Shown here: positions 1-13,300 of the stretch, piece by piece
Numbering within the stretch: the stretch's first letter is position 1
How the letters are laid out: every line of letters starts with the position of its first letter
From: Chrysemys picta bellii
Lineage: Eukaryota > Chordata > Testudines > Emydidae
Direction of reading: 5' to 3'
DNA: 64,000 nucleotides
NCBI RefSeq assembly: GCF_011386835.1
Contig: NC_088800.1
Span: forward strand, 87,907,481-87,971,480
Notes under the pieces: model-generated
Database searches by the model: none
Told to the model about the DNA's origin: nothing
Seen by the model: only the letters and a program-made list of their open reading frames with translations
Position numbers and translations under genes: made by a program

Positions 1-830
1 ATCTTCAAAGTTTAAAGTCCTCCGGGCATCCATTAGTGATCTTCAGTATGCTGATGACTGTGCCATCCTTGCACGCACTGGGTGACTTTCAATCCACACT
101 GGATTTTTTTTTGCACAAGCTTACCAAAGCCTAGGACTCTCACTTAATATCAAGAAGACTAAAGTGCTCCATCAGCCTGCCTCAGGCCTTGTACATGACC
201 CACCACAAATCACCTTTGAGGGACAGACTTTGGAGACAGTCGAGCACTTCTGCTACCTCGGTAGTGAACTCTCTCAAAATGCAAAAATCGATAGTGAGAT
301 CCAGCACAGGATCCAGGGCACAAGTGCTTTCTTTGGGAAAGTGCTCCAACGTCTTTTCATGGACCGTTACCTATGGAAGGACACCAAGATCCAGGTCTAT
401 AAGACAATTGTTATTCCTATACTCCTTTATGGATGCGAAAGCTAGGTATCCTATCAACAGCACCTCAAGAGTCTGGAGAGGTGCCATCAGCAATGGCTCT
501 GGAAGATCTTTCGCATCAAGTGGGAAGATCACTGCACTAATGCCAGCATCCTCACCGAAGCCAATGTTACCGGCATTGAAACAATGATCCTCATGCACTA
601 ACTCCGCTGGGCTGGACATTGTGTGTGGATGCCAGACTCTTGCCTCCCAAAACAAGCCCTCTACTCTCAGCTCACCCATGGTCAGAGATCCTGTGGTGGT
701 GAAGGAAACGCTCCAAAGTAAACTAATTGACATAAGCTGGGAGGAGCAAGCCACCAACCAACCTCAATGGCGCCACGTCGAGGAGAAGTGTCTTGCCCTC
801 TAAGCTGAGAAGAGAGAGAGAAGGAATTAA
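1..830 (+). mobile_element. 5'-truncated, decayed non-LTR retrotransposon (RT C-terminal part)
   Basis: Translation around 31-80 gives the reverse transcriptase catalytic motif in the form LQYADD. Further on are typical post-RT stretches: a FCYLGSEL-like block near 250-275, an ILLYGCES block near 418-445 and LRWAGHC near 603-623. The frame is broken by a TAG at 443-445 and by later stops and frame changes, so the copy is dead. It lies in the same orientation as KDM8, inside the intron upstream of the exon at 1737. The left end runs off the window. The LINE clade cannot be fixed by eye (RTE- or L2-like are possible). Confidence 0.8.
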
Positions 831-1736
831 AAAGAAAAAACCTTTTTCCCAGTAGGCAGCTGATCCACCAGAAAGTATCTGTACCTACTGCAGGCGGATC
901 CGTGGTTCCCAGATCGGACTCCTGAGTCATCTCAGGATCCATATGTAAATCTGTGGTAGCGATCATCCTCAAATCGAGGGATCGCTAGTGATGGAGGCAT
1001 TATTCTATTGCTAACAGAGAGTACAAGCACCTGTGAAGTTTCATAGCCTAGCAACTTTAATTTAGTCTGCCAGTTAATTTTTAGCATCACCTGCCTGCAA
1101 CTCAGAGAAGTGCAGGTCAATCAGTCCAGCTGCCTTTCTAATTCTACTCTCCCAATTGCACATCACAATGTAGAGAACAAATGGTAATGGAAAAATTAGA
1201 CCTTGTAGAGTATGAGCACGCTCAAGATCAGCTGGCTGCTACCTGGAAATATCACCTTTACTCTCTTGAATGTAGCACTGCTCAGCTCAGCAGGCACGGC
1301 TAACTCAATACCTTTTTTATTCACCTTCCTTTCCACATTGTTTCCTTCTAGCTATGTATGGCCCCAGCAGCACTGTGGAGACTGGGTGCCATATAATGAA
1401 AAATGAATTTCAAGAGGAAGAGCTGCCTTCCTTTCCTTAAAAGCATCTCCCCAGTATTTGGACATCTTACCTGTTCCATGAAGCCAGGTACATAGGTTAC
1501 AACCCAATCTGATCTGATTTCATTCTTCATTATAGAGTGCCTGTTCCTCAGTAGCAAAAATCATGACTTTACCTGTTTTGCCCAGGATCTGGCAATCCGC
1601 TGTATGTTAAGTGCTTGTCATGATACAGAGGTATAGAGCATTAGACTGATCACTAATTAACTGAACTCAAACCCTAGTTCAGCAGGTAATGTGCAGATTA
1701 ATGACAGATGGGAAATTTATATCCTTCCACCTGCAG
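831..1736. other. KDM8 intron, no recognisable feature
   Basis: No exon, RNA gene or known repeat is recognised here. The earlier JmjC exon carrying the first two iron ligands was looked for and not found, so it must lie left of the window. Confidence 0.5.
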
Positions 1737-1829
1737 GTAATTGGAAGAAAATACATCCGTCTGTACTCTCCACAGGAATCAGAAAACTTATATCAACATG
1801 AAACCCAAATTCTTCACAACACCAGCCAG
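1737..1829 (+). CDS. KDM8: KDM8 penultimate coding exon
   Basis: 93 nt, exactly 31 codons in phase 0, from [11 protein letters not shown] to HNTSQ. A pyrimidine tract ending cctgcag precedes it, and donor gtaaat follows. Confidence 0.95.
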
Positions 1830-2089
1830 GTAAATAGCTGCCTGAAATCTAAAAATTGATAATTTAATTTTAAATAACCAAACCATCTTTGGACCTGAAA
1901 ACAAATTGTGTGTTTGCTTTATAGGTGGATGTGGAGGATCCCGATTTAGTTAAGTTCCCCAAGTTTGAACGGGCTGCATTCCAAGCTTGTATTCTGACAC
2001 CAGGACAGGTTCTGTTTATTCCAGTTAAATACTGGCATTATGTACGATCTCTCGATGTCAGCTTCTCTGTCAGTTTCTGGTGGTTATAA
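1737..2089 (+). CDS. KDM8: KDM8 (JMJD5) C-terminal part, last two coding exons (partial gene)
   Basis: KDM8/JMJD5 is a JmjC-domain Fe(II)/2-oxoglutarate oxygenase, reported as an arginyl hydroxylase with disputed histone demethylase or protease roles, acting mainly in the nucleus. Two exons, 1737-1829 and 1925-2089, are joined in phase 0 and encode the last 85 residues. The first includes [13 protein letters not shown] and LHNTSQ. The second includes [11 protein letters not shown] and ends FSVSFWWL. The histidine in YWHYVR matches the third iron ligand of the JmjC double-stranded beta-helix; the other two ligands lie in an exon left of the window. Splice sites are canonical (cctgcag before 1737, gtaaat after 1829, atag before 1925). 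The stop TAA is 2087-2089. The near-identity to vertebrate KDM8 over this stretch makes the call firm. It is convergent with NSMCE1, as in human 16p12.1. Confidence 0.96.
1925..2089 (+). CDS. KDM8: KDM8 last coding exon
   Basis: 165 nt, 54 codons plus TAA. It starts [14 protein letters not shown] and carries the distal JmjC histidine in KYWHYVR. The acceptor is ttatag. It forms the extreme C-terminus of the catalytic domain (FSVSFWW). Confidence 0.96.
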   Translation: MDVEDPDLVKFPKFERAAFQACILTPGQVLFIPVKYWHYVRSLDVSFSVSFWWL

Positions 2090-4031
2090 ACCATTATTTG
2101 GTGTGGATAAATCTCTGTTGTGCAATTTAAGGTAATATAAAAAATGCAGCATGCTGTACTCTTGATTAGTGAAAGAATTTTCAGACCTTCAACAGAGGAA
2201 AGTTTTTTTCGTAACATGAGAACGTTCTCATTATCTTCTGCTTAAAGTGCAGAGCTGGGTTAAGAAATTCAGTTCTTTCTGCCTCCCGACATAGCGAGAA
2301 ATCTAAACAAAGAATCAGAAATGAGGTAGCTGCAGCAGCCACTGTTTTGTGAATGTTTCCGATACAAATTCCTAATAAAGAGCATCTGTCAAATGATCAG
2401 CTCAAGTATACATACCCAAAACAAGACTATATATGGGCATTATCAAGCCACTTGGCCCTAAATGGTGTGATTGTCAAAGTGGAGCTGAAGGGAGCATGTG
2501 ATCCATCTGAATTTAATAATAGTTGCATAGCCATGACTTCCATTATGGTGGATAACATTTATACAAAATCTCAGATAATAAAAGGGAGCCAAGCCAGCAG
2601 TAAAGTCTATTGCTAATGAGGGCTGAAAGAGCAGTACACTGGATTATTATATAATTCAGTTATAGAGCTCAGCTGTAGTACTTGTGTTGTGCCCTTTGCA
2701 GGGAGATGGACTGTATTCCTTTCATTCTCACCAGCGGTTAATTCATTACCATCCTCGCTGTTGCAGCTGGCAGGGTCTGGTGCCTCTCTCTCTTCCAAGC
2801 CATTATAAGGAAACACAGACTATTCTAAAATGATTTTTAAAAATAGCTGCTGGAGAAATACATTAATATATAAAACATGGGCACTACAGTGACTTCTTGT
2901 CTGCTGATCTAACAAAAAGCCCATTTGCTCCCAGGGGAAATATGAAATGAAGATTTCATTTTCTTGATTAAAGCTCTGATATTACTAATCATTGCAAATG
3001 CAGAGTTCTCGCTCACTGTTATGCAAACCCCAAGTGCGTGTTTGCTTAGAATGAAGCCTCAACATGCGTTCTGGTGCAGTGAGCCAGTGAAGGAATCAGC
3101 ACGTGGTGTTTGGAGACTGCTCCTTCATCGGGTGCTCATTCCCATTAGGCTCCTCTCTCCCACACTAAACCATTTTCTGGGGTATTATGTAAAAACAGTT
3201 ATAACAGAAGGAACTGTGAAAGAGATGCTCAACTTCTACTCTCAGTCATTCTGGGCTGAAAAGACTACCCACCTGCTTCTGTGCCTGCGAAACTGTGAGA
3301 CTAAATGTGCTTTGAGATCCAAGAAATGAAGGTGCAGCAGAAGTGCTAACTTAGCATTATTTATTATAACCAACAATTACCACGAAATCATGATATTAAA
3401 AGGAGGCTTAATAGATGCTCTTAAATCTTGGGAAACCCTGAGATGTGCTTCTGGTACCACCTCGCTGTCAGATTTGCAGCAATAAAGAATGAATGTGTGT
3501 GTGAATACTCTATGTTTAAAAGCATCCTTTCAGAGAAGGGCTGGACCTAGGTGGGGATGAGATATTTAATACTGAGCCCTGTCAGAGGCACCTTCACTGA
3601 ATTCAATGACAAACCTCATTGATTTTATGGATTTTATAACAGTTTTAAAATGGAAGTCGAAATAGGTCTTGTCTCTTTTAAAAAGTTTTATTTTTGGAAG
3701 ATTTGCACAAACTCCCCTGCACTGAGCTCTCCTGTCCCAGTTGCACGTTCAGACCTGTGCAGATGGATCCCTGCACCTGGGCAGGACCCCATTTAATTTA
3801 ACAGGACTGGGCATGGTATAAAGGTCTGTCTATGTGGATCAGCTTACACAGCCGAGGCAGCAGCAGTCAAATCTCCCATTCCTACACAGGTGTAATGCCC
3901 CACCCCTCCTTTGGCAATAATGGTAGGTATGTACACATACCATGACAGCCTCCACGACAGCTATGCTGACCTTCTTAACAGTGCTGGAACGAAGCAAGAC
4001 CTTTGAGCAGGGAGGCCAAGGTCAGAACAGT
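2090..4031. other. KDM8 3' UTR and convergent intergenic region
   Basis: This holds the KDM8 3' UTR and the gap to the NSMCE1 3' end. AATAAA occurs at 2374-2379 and again at 3481-3486. No protein family or RNA gene is recognised. Confidence 0.5.
3481..3486 (+). terminator. candidate KDM8 polyadenylation signal
   Basis: AATAAA is followed within about 10 nt by a GT-rich run (tgtgtgtgtg), the usual downstream element. The earlier AATAAA at 2374 lacks such a run, so this is the better site. It would give a 3' UTR of about 1.4 kb. Confidence 0.45.
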
Positions 4032-4037
4032 TTTATT
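4032..4037 (-). terminator. candidate NSMCE1 polyadenylation signal
   Basis: TTTATT on the + strand reads AATAAA on the NSMCE1 strand, about 185 nt after the NSMCE1 stop. No strong GT-rich element follows, but no better signal lies nearby. Confidence 0.5.
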
Positions 4038-4219
4038 TTCAAACTTCGAGCAAGATTTTAGCCAAGTAAAAACAAACCATAAAAAGAAAGTTGACTTTGT
4101 TCCCTAGGCATTCCTACTTTCAGAATGACACATTTTACAATAACGATGAAGTAAACTGCAATTGGGATAATCTTTAAGACAGTGAAAGAAAATGGCCGCT
4201 CTAACTGAAGCTGGTCTTT

Positions 4220-4305
4220 CTAACGCCGCCTTGTTCCTGAAGATGAGGTTCTTCTCCTCTCCCTTGGGGCACTTGAAGGCAACTGGGAATCTGGCCGATT
4301 TATCT
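4220..4305 (-). CDS. NSMCE1: NSMCE1 last coding exon
   Basis: 86 nt. Its first two bases complete a Glu codon. It then encodes [18 protein letters not shown] and a short Ser/Arg tail ending TAG (4222-4220). The tail is divergent from human but has the same length class and basic character. Confidence 0.88.
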
Positions 4306-7300
4306 CTGTGTTAAGAAACAATGCAATGTTAGTGAACAAATACTGGTTTGTGTTGTTACCGTGACAATACGCTTTCATGAGCTCCAAAATCTCTCTAAAT
4401 GGCTAAAAATGTGTAAACTCCTATTTGCTTGTGACTTTCATTAGAAATGTTCCATTTTATTAGTTAAATTGAGGAATTCCGAGAAACTTCTGCTTAAAAG
4501 TAACTGAACATTTCCACATTTTTTTTTTCCACTCAAAATACTGCTGGTAGCAGAGAGGGTCTAGAACTCCGGGAGTAAAGGCACAACCCTGACAGTAATA
4601 GGTGCACAAAATTACCAAAGAAAGATCCACCAGCTGAAATAGTTGAAGTTTCCAGTAAGTAAGGAAGTTCAATCCACTGTCACCTCATCATGACTACAGT
4701 AACTTAAGTATCACCATTAAATACACCTCTACCCCAATATAACGCTGTCCTTGGGAGCCAAAAAAATCTTACCGCGTTATAGGTGAAACCGCGTTATATC
4801 GAACTTGCTTTGATCCACCGGCGTGCGCAGCCCCGTTCTCCCCCTCCCCCCGGAGCACTGCTTTACCGCGTTATATCCGAATTCGTGTTATATAGGGTCG
4901 CATTAGATCAGGGTAGAGATGTATCTCAGTCTATACAGAGGTATTATTATACAAGAATTTTAAAATGGGTTGCTTGCTACCTGGAATCTCATGTGGCCAA
5001 AACTCATTGCAGTGGGGACAGTGTGGTTCCGTCTGAGCTTTGAAATATTTTCCAGCACAAGGCAAGTGCATTCCAATTCCACAGGTTTCACATACTTGAC
5101 TCTGAAATGAGAAATGTTACTGTTAACAGAAAGCATTTCTGGTCTCCCTCTCAGTGCTACAAAGCATGTCATCTTTGGAAAGAGTCTGCCTTACTGACCC
5201 AAAGTAAGAGCATTAACTTGAAAGAATTTTACTTCATTGCCAGCTGGAGGATCCTTGTAAACAGAGGCTGGTATAGGTTACAGGGAAATACGTACTTGGG
5301 AGCTGCTGGGAAACGGGCATTTGTTGGGGTGATGGAAAGAATCATAGCAAGAAAGCTTGGGAGCCAAAGGGTGTTGGGACAGGTGGGTGGGAAAAGGAGT
5401 GTCAGAACAGCGTGCCTGTTGGGGAAGACTTGGGGAAGAGAAGTAGCTGCAGGAGGCAGGGAATGAGTAATGGGATTGACTGCTGAGAAGAGGCGCTCTG
5501 GTTCCAGCCTCTTATTAAGGGGACAAGATTGGGTGCTTGTGGGGGTGCCACTGCCCAGCTCCTCAATGCAGTTTGTGGACTTATTCTAGAGCTCTGCGGC
5601 CACCACCAAGAGTGAAGATGGATGCACATGCCAGACAGGGAAATCACCATGTGCTGAGCCCAGTGGCTTAGAATAGCTAACAACGGTTATGCACATGTAA
5701 AAATGGGAAAGATTCACCCCCAGCTCAGCTGACTGGGATAGGAGCCAACATGATAGATGCAGGGTTCTCACTGGCTGAGCTCACTTTCTCCAAGTTCATA
5801 TATGTTTTCCAGTGACAGCAAGCAGCAACAGAATGGGTCAGAATAGGTATTTTGTGTACTGTGGACTCCATTGCCAGGTTACAACAGCAGTCTGAACATA
5901 GAACAAATGCTCAGAAAGAAAAATATCACATACTTTAGCTACCATCATGCATGAGTGTTTCTCAACAGCAGACACCTACTGAGGAAGCCCAGCCCAATTT
6001 GTTACCTGGATGGCGAGGCTGTGACAGATGTTACATTTCCTCACCAAGTCTTGGTAGTTGCTGAGGATGTATTGCTCCATCTCCATTATGCAGCGAGTGT
6101 GCAACGTGTACTCCCCATCTCGCTAAGGGAACAACACCACCAACTGTAAGACTATAATATTGTTTCTTACAATTCACTCTTGACCTTTTTCTGACCTCGC
6201 TCTCTACCTTTTAGCAAAAGCAAAGCTTGATATTCATTTCTTTTCAGCATCCGGCAGAGCCCAATCACTGACTAATACAAAGACAATATCCAAATTCCAC
6301 TCAAAGCACTGCACCTAATTAGCATAAAACAGCAGGAAAAAGCTCCTTTATCTTTAATAAATATGCATACCATGGAAGCTAAAGGTCCCTGCAAGCATTC
6401 GCCCATCCTCCATCCAAGACCACAGAGGTAAAAGAGATTATTCTTAACAAAATGTAGTGTTCCGTGTGACAACATATGCCTTTGCAACTGGACTTCTCTT
6501 TGGCACAGCTCTAAAATACCTAGATTACTGAGAAATATCATGAAAGAAAATCTGGCACCATTTCTTAACACATGTAATAAAGGAAGAGATTTTCAAAGGC
6601 ACAAATGGGAGTTGCCTCCTGACCTTCAGTAGGAATTGGGCACCTACCTGTCCTTTACATTTTTGAAAGTCTCCCCCAGATCAAGGGAGCCCGTGGCAGA
6701 GGACGGTGTAGAGATTCAAGGGGAAACACCTCCAAGAGCAGAGGGTGAGCACAGCAACAGCACCACTTACGGACATGGTCACCTCTGCTTGCCAACATGA
6801 GGGGTGGAACTATCACTCCAGCTCTTCTCTGGTGGGGCTAACACCAGCAGTGGCACCACCACTTCCCTAATTCAGTATTTAAAGGAGAGCTGCAAGTGTT
6901 CAGAGTGTCCCAAGCATGGAGACTATGGGAGTGTTTCAGCATTTTTCTCAGTTACACCTATGGAACTTTGCTGCCTTGCATGAGATCCTAGATGTAACTG
7001 TATTGTTTGGCTTGCAGAACCTTTGCTACTAGTGATGATACACGAGAAGAAAAGAGCTCTGTCCGAGTCAACTCCTAGGGTAAGCTTACAGAACAGCCAG
7101 ATGCAAAGACTTGTAAACTTAGTACATTTTATATGGAATCATTGAGAAAATAAAAATTGGCTCACCCAATACCATTTTTACAAGTCACTCTTTAGAGTAG
7201 AGCTGCACTTTTGGCTGTCAAAGCAGTAAGAAAGAACAGTCAAAGCTACTAAAATGCCCACTCTCTCTACAAGATAAAGCAATTACTTCAGAGAGCCACT

Positions 7301-10300
7301 TCTCCTGCACCAAATTTTGCAGCACTTGCTCTGCTTCCTTTTTCTTCATTTTCTTTGTTTTAAGTTGGTCAGCCAGGTTTAAAATATTTGTGGAAGATGC
7401 AAAGCCACTTTCTGATATGATGATCACATCCATCTGCAGAAAGAAAAATATCCGATGAGAAAAAACATACAATTGGCTAGCCCCAGTCCTGAGTTAATGG
7501 CAATGTGGAGGTTTTTTTCAGCACCTAGCTTAAATATACTATAAAATGCAACATATAATGCAAATAGTTCAGGAAACAACCAATTAAGAGGCTGTTGGCA
7601 GTGTTAACCTGCCACAGGGGAGACAATTCCTCAACTCAAACTGCAAGATGGGGGCTTGCAGGCAGCAATGTTGAAGCCCCTTTAATACACTGCAATGATG
7701 CTGAATATATGATGCATCCTCCACACCAGGGAGGAATCTGTGTCTTGACTTGGCCTGAGATCCATGCTTCCTTGATGAAAGATCTTTATCCATCAGGAAG
7801 GTATCTGTTCCAACTGGATTCATGTGCACAAGTAAATGTACTTGACATTCTTAGGCTGAATTGGTACTGCCAGTTTTCAGAAATTCTATCATCTTTAGTT
7901 TAGCTTCAGTGCAAAATCTGTGATGGCAACAAATCTTGGGAGTGCTAGTGAAGGCAGGACACATGCACTTTCAGCACACTGTATCTGCTCAGCACAACTC
8001 TAGAGGAGAGTGGTAGTAACCTATGCCCTGGTCTACACTGTTGATCTCATCAATGAAGCTGCTCCAGTCTTAGACCAACAATGTAAGTATTTCTGAAAGC
8101 TGTCAGTGTAGATGAAGACAAACTTCACATTGAGGCAAGTGAGGATTTTCTTCTAGGCAAGCAACACATTGCCCTTGCAGTCCATAAAGAACAGATGTAT
8201 TTTTAGCTCCGGTGGGCCCAAAACATACACAGTCTCCGAGCGATCACAGAAACTCACTATACTCTTTACGAACAGAACCGAACAACATTATAACAAGAAA
8301 CCAACAAAAAGCAAGATACTGAATTATCATGGGAAATGCTAGTGATGACGACGTTGGTTCACATGAAGCAGGACACTGCATATGGACCCAATGAAGGAGT
8401 CTGGAGCTTTGAAAACTGTTCGAGAGCTGTTTGCCTGTCGTCTTAGGCGGCATTGTCAAGTGCTATCAATGCATAGGATTCATCGACTAAACCAACAATA
8501 TACAATCCACTTTATCACAATCTTCAAATCCAAGTACTAGGTTATTTATGTCAAAATCTACTGTATATTAAAGGGATCCTGAAACCTTCTATTCCCAGAC
8601 AGAATTACCCAGTCATTGCTGGGAATTCTGGGACAGTACTGCTGCAGAAATATGATTATTAAACTAAAAGCAGGTCTGCCAAGTCTTGCTCTGAGAAGCA
8701 CTTTCTCATTATTGATTTCGATTTAACACTACTTTATCCCCAAGAGGGAAAAGATTTATGCCACACTTTTATTTTTTCAATTGATTTGTGGTACAACTAA
8801 AAATGATAAACTAAAGCAATAAGGTAGCTTATTCTTCAAGCAGTTTTCACAGACTATTCCTTTTATTTTAAAGAGGAGACCATTCCCCCAACAGTCTGAT
8901 TTGCTGAGTAATGAGATGACATACAGTACTTACAGTTTTTCTGAACAATTCTAACTCATTTTCTGTATAGTCAGATGCCATCTTAGATATTTCAGTTTCT
9001 GCCAGATTCACCTATAAAATAACATAATTATTGAACTAAAACTACCTTTGTATTTCCAGCCAGAACAAAGCATGTATTATTTTAAAATAACATAAAGGTC
9101 ACTTGTTGCAATAGCATGAAGGGGAACATTCTTTCTTGAGACAAAACCTTTTATTAACACCTCAATCCTGCCCTTGTAGCACCACCTGTATTCCAGTCCT
9201 GGGCCTCTCCTGAGCAAACACTCCACACTGTGCGCAAATGGAGACTAAGATGAGACTGAATTTTTCACTTATACTAAGCCAGTACTTCAGATAAAGGTTT
9301 AGATTCTGAGATAAGTTGAGATGAAAGGGATACAATAGAACAGCATTCAAAAAATCATGAAAATACCTAATAGCAAATAGTAATTTACTATGGTTAATAG
9401 GTGGCACTACTTGATTATTAAAAACAACAATACTTTGTATTGCTCTTGCACCTTCTACCATTATGTATTATTAGCCCTATTTTACACATGGGAAAATGGG
9501 AACCAGGAGCTAAAGGCATTGGTCAAGGTTGCACAGAGCACATGATTCCCAGACCTGTGAAATCGGCAGACACTGCTCTATCTCTCACTGACATTTACAA
9601 TCCAGAAATTCCAGGGAAATCATTTCCTAGAAAATCCTTTCTACTGGATGAATTTTTGATTAGCAGGTGCAAAAAACCCATGTTGGGGAGATTTGAGAGC
9701 TTTCCAGATGAAGTTACAGATAGAGAAAAAAAAGTTCCTTTTAAAAAAAAACTTATTGCAGCACCACCTCTTAATATTTATGCTAAATAAGACACTACTA
9801 CAGTCCTTGCTACCATGTTCCATTCCCTCGTGTCTATCACGTGAACAGTTTATCCTCACACTTCCCTGTTCTACATGTAGATCATGTAGATTCTAGAGCA
9901 GCTGTCAGCATAAAACTGAAGGAGTCCAGCCAACACAAGACATCATTAAGTGTGAGAAGCATGCTGGCAGACACATCCTCTGAATATTTGTTCTAAATAA
10001 CATTGCTATTATAGTCCTTTGTTTCAGTACTTCTATTGGTACCTCACACTCAAGGATGGCATTTGGAGCCCAAAGAGAAATAGTAGCTATATTTGTGAAG
10101 CACTGGCAAAAATACAGTCCCTGCCCGAATGAGCTTACCAGTCTAAAAGTCTTAGGAGGAATGTGCACTTTTCATTGATATGCAGGCCTGCGCCAGGCAC
10201 CAGCCCACCGAGCATGTGCTTGGGGCAGCGCCTGGAGAGGGGCGGTGCGGCGGGGTCCAGGCCGGTCGGGGAGAGCGGCCCCGGCTGGGCTCGCCGCCCT

Positions 10301-13300
10301 CCCCCCGGCGCTCCGGCCGGTCGGGGAGAACGGAGAGCCACAGCCGGGCTCTCCTAGGGCAGCAAAAAAGCCAGAGCCGGCCCTGTTGATATGTTACACA
10401 TGACAATTAATTTTATGTTAAGTATAGAGATGACTCCCCCCTACTGCTGCATCTTTGAAATGTGACATTGGTTAGCGTTACTAGTAGTTAGAAATTAAAT
10501 CCAGGAGGTGGCAGCATATCACACACTTACCAATGCGTAATATGTTCTCCCATCATCTTCAGACATTCCCTTCCGGATCTGCATAAAGAAAGGCTGTAGA
10601 TGGATGTTAACAACATTGATGAAGTCATCCAATTTATCATGAGCATAGTAGACTGGAAATTAAAAAAAAAAAAAAAAAATGGTTAGCTAGTCAGACAGCC
10701 AATCTCACACTACTGAAAACCCAGTCTTGGGCAACAAAGTTTGAGACACCCAGGCAGTGTTTTGAACATGTCTTGTACATTTAGCTGGCATGTACTTTGT
10801 CCTGTGCGCCTGTCTCAGTTACAAGAGATATTATCTGTATTACAGGAGCACCTGGAGGCCTCAGCCAGGGCTCTAGACCCATTGTGCTAAGTACTGTACA
10901 ACTGTGTAATACAAAGGCAGTCCCTGCCCCAGCGAACTCACAATCTAGGTTTATGACAGGACTCCAAAGGTGGGTGAAACTGACAAACGAGAAAGAACCA
11001 GGTAAGAGTAAAATAAGCATGTGTTTGCATTATTAATTTGCCTGACCATGATAAGGTGGTGTCATGGCAGAGGTGAGTCTTAAAGAGAGCTCTGAAGGAG
11101 TGGTCACTAGAGGAATTTTCTTTTGGGCGACAACTACACCATTTGAATTTTAGATGAAAGTCTGCTTGCACTAGCAGATCCTCTCCCCATGGAGGGAAAT
11201 CAAATGCTGTGCTCGATAATTTTAACATCTGTCAAATTAGTTTGCACACTTACTGGTGGTGGTGTAGGAGAAATAAAGGGTGCCACACTTAAACTATTTA
11301 AAAAATTTTATTAAAGCTAATGTTAAAAAATTATATAGTACACAGTTTAAGAAAAGAGTGTCTGTACATCTGCGTATGGTGCTTAGATTATCCACAAATA
11401 CAAAGTTTGTTTTTAAAGTCACAAGATATTGCATAATCAGCAATAACCCAAATTTAGGTGAACAAATTTAAGAATACAGTTTAGATATTAGCATCCAAAG
11501 TATTCGGATACATCACTCATGAAAAGTTATATAGAGAGTTGGTTGTGGAAAGCAAATATAGCAATTGCCCCTCCGCAATTGAGAATTTAGGGTAGGTTGT
11601 CCTTTTAGAAAATACAATCCATGAGGAAAGTATTTCAAACCTTCCTTCTCTTCTGCTCCTATAAACTATTCCTAGTCTGGGGAAAACATTTACAGAGACT
11701 ACTCCCTAAGCTAAAACAGTGACGTTTTCTCAAGGAGAAAGGGATGGAAAAATTCTCTCCTGTGGGGACACAGATGAACGACTGATCCAAACACCACACT
11801 TTTAGAAGGTACACTAATGAGAGCAGTGGGAGCACCTACATAGAATAGACTAAGAAAAGAGCCACTTAAATGGCCTATAAACAACAGTAAAGTAAAATTA
11901 AGAAAAGCAGCCCACCCTCCCCCAAGCACCTCAACTAAAAACAAAATACAAATAACTAACCCAAAATAAATGAGAAATATATTAACATTAGAAACAAGAC
12001 AGTAACACAACAATTTTTTTTCCACTTTCTTTTAACCAGAACATTCTCCCAGATGGGAGGTGCACCATTCCTGGAAGCACTGCAATACCAGGTTGATGCA
12101 TGGAGTGGATGGCGTAAGCTCCTATTCCAGCTCCCTGTTTCAAAAATCCATTTAATATACACAAAAAGAACAGGAGTACTTGTGGCACCTTAGAGACTAA
12201 CAAATTTATTTCAGCATAAGCTTTCGTGGGCTACGGCTCACTTCTTCAGATGCATAGAGTGGAACACACAGACAGAAGATATTTATACCTACAGAGAACA
12301 TGAAAAGGTGGAAGTACGCATACCAATTGTAAGAGGCCAATCAATTGAGATGAGCTATCAGTAGCAGCAGAAGAAAAAACTTTGAAGTGATAATCGAGAT
12401 GACCCATAGAAGGTGTGAGGAGAACTTAACATGGGGAAAAAAATTCAATTAGTGTAATGACCCAACCATTCCCAGTCTCTGTTTAAGCCTAAGTTAATTG
12501 TGTCTGATTTGCATATTAATTCGAGTTCAGCAGTCGCTCTTTGGAGTCTGTTTTTGAAGTTTTTTTGTTGAAAAACTGACACCTTCAAGTCTGTCACTGA
12601 GTGATTAGAGAGGTTGAAGTGTTCTCCCACTGGTTTTTGAATGTTATGATTCCTGATGTCAGATTTGTGTCCGTTTATTCTTTTGCGTAGAGACTGTATG
12701 CCAGAGAACACTTCAACCTCTCTAATCACTCAGTGACAGACTTGAAGGTGTCAGTTTTGCAACAAAAAAACTGGGAATGGTTGGGTCATTACACTAATTG
12801 AATTTTTTTTCCCCCATGTTAAGTTCTCCTCACACCTTCTATGGGTCATCTCGATTATCACTTCAAAGTTTTTTCTTCTGCTGCTACTGATAGCTCATCT
12901 CAATTGATCGGCCTCTTACAATTGATATGCGTACTTCCACCTTTTCGTGTTCTCTGTAGGTATAAATATCTTCTGTCTGTGTGTTCCACTCTATGCATCT
13001 GAAGAAGTGAGCCGTAGCCCACGAAAGCTTATGCTGAAATAAATTTGTTAGTCTCTTAGGTGCCAAAGTACTCCTGTTCTTTTTGCGGATACAGACTAAC
13101 ACAGCTGCTACTTTGTAACATTTAATATACAGTTTATTACATCTGTATCTGTGCCAAAGATACTGGAAGTAGCTGTAGCAAAACTCATAACCTTCCTCTG
13201 TGCTACATGACTTGTATTGGAATGCGTTCTATCCATAATACACAATCTAACTGAAAGGGCAGAAATTGATCATATATTATTTTTGTACTGACGTACACTG

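Noticed and set aside
2964..3329. 121-codon open frame after KDM8
   Set aside because: No family resemblance, no splice context, and it lies in the likely 3' UTR region.
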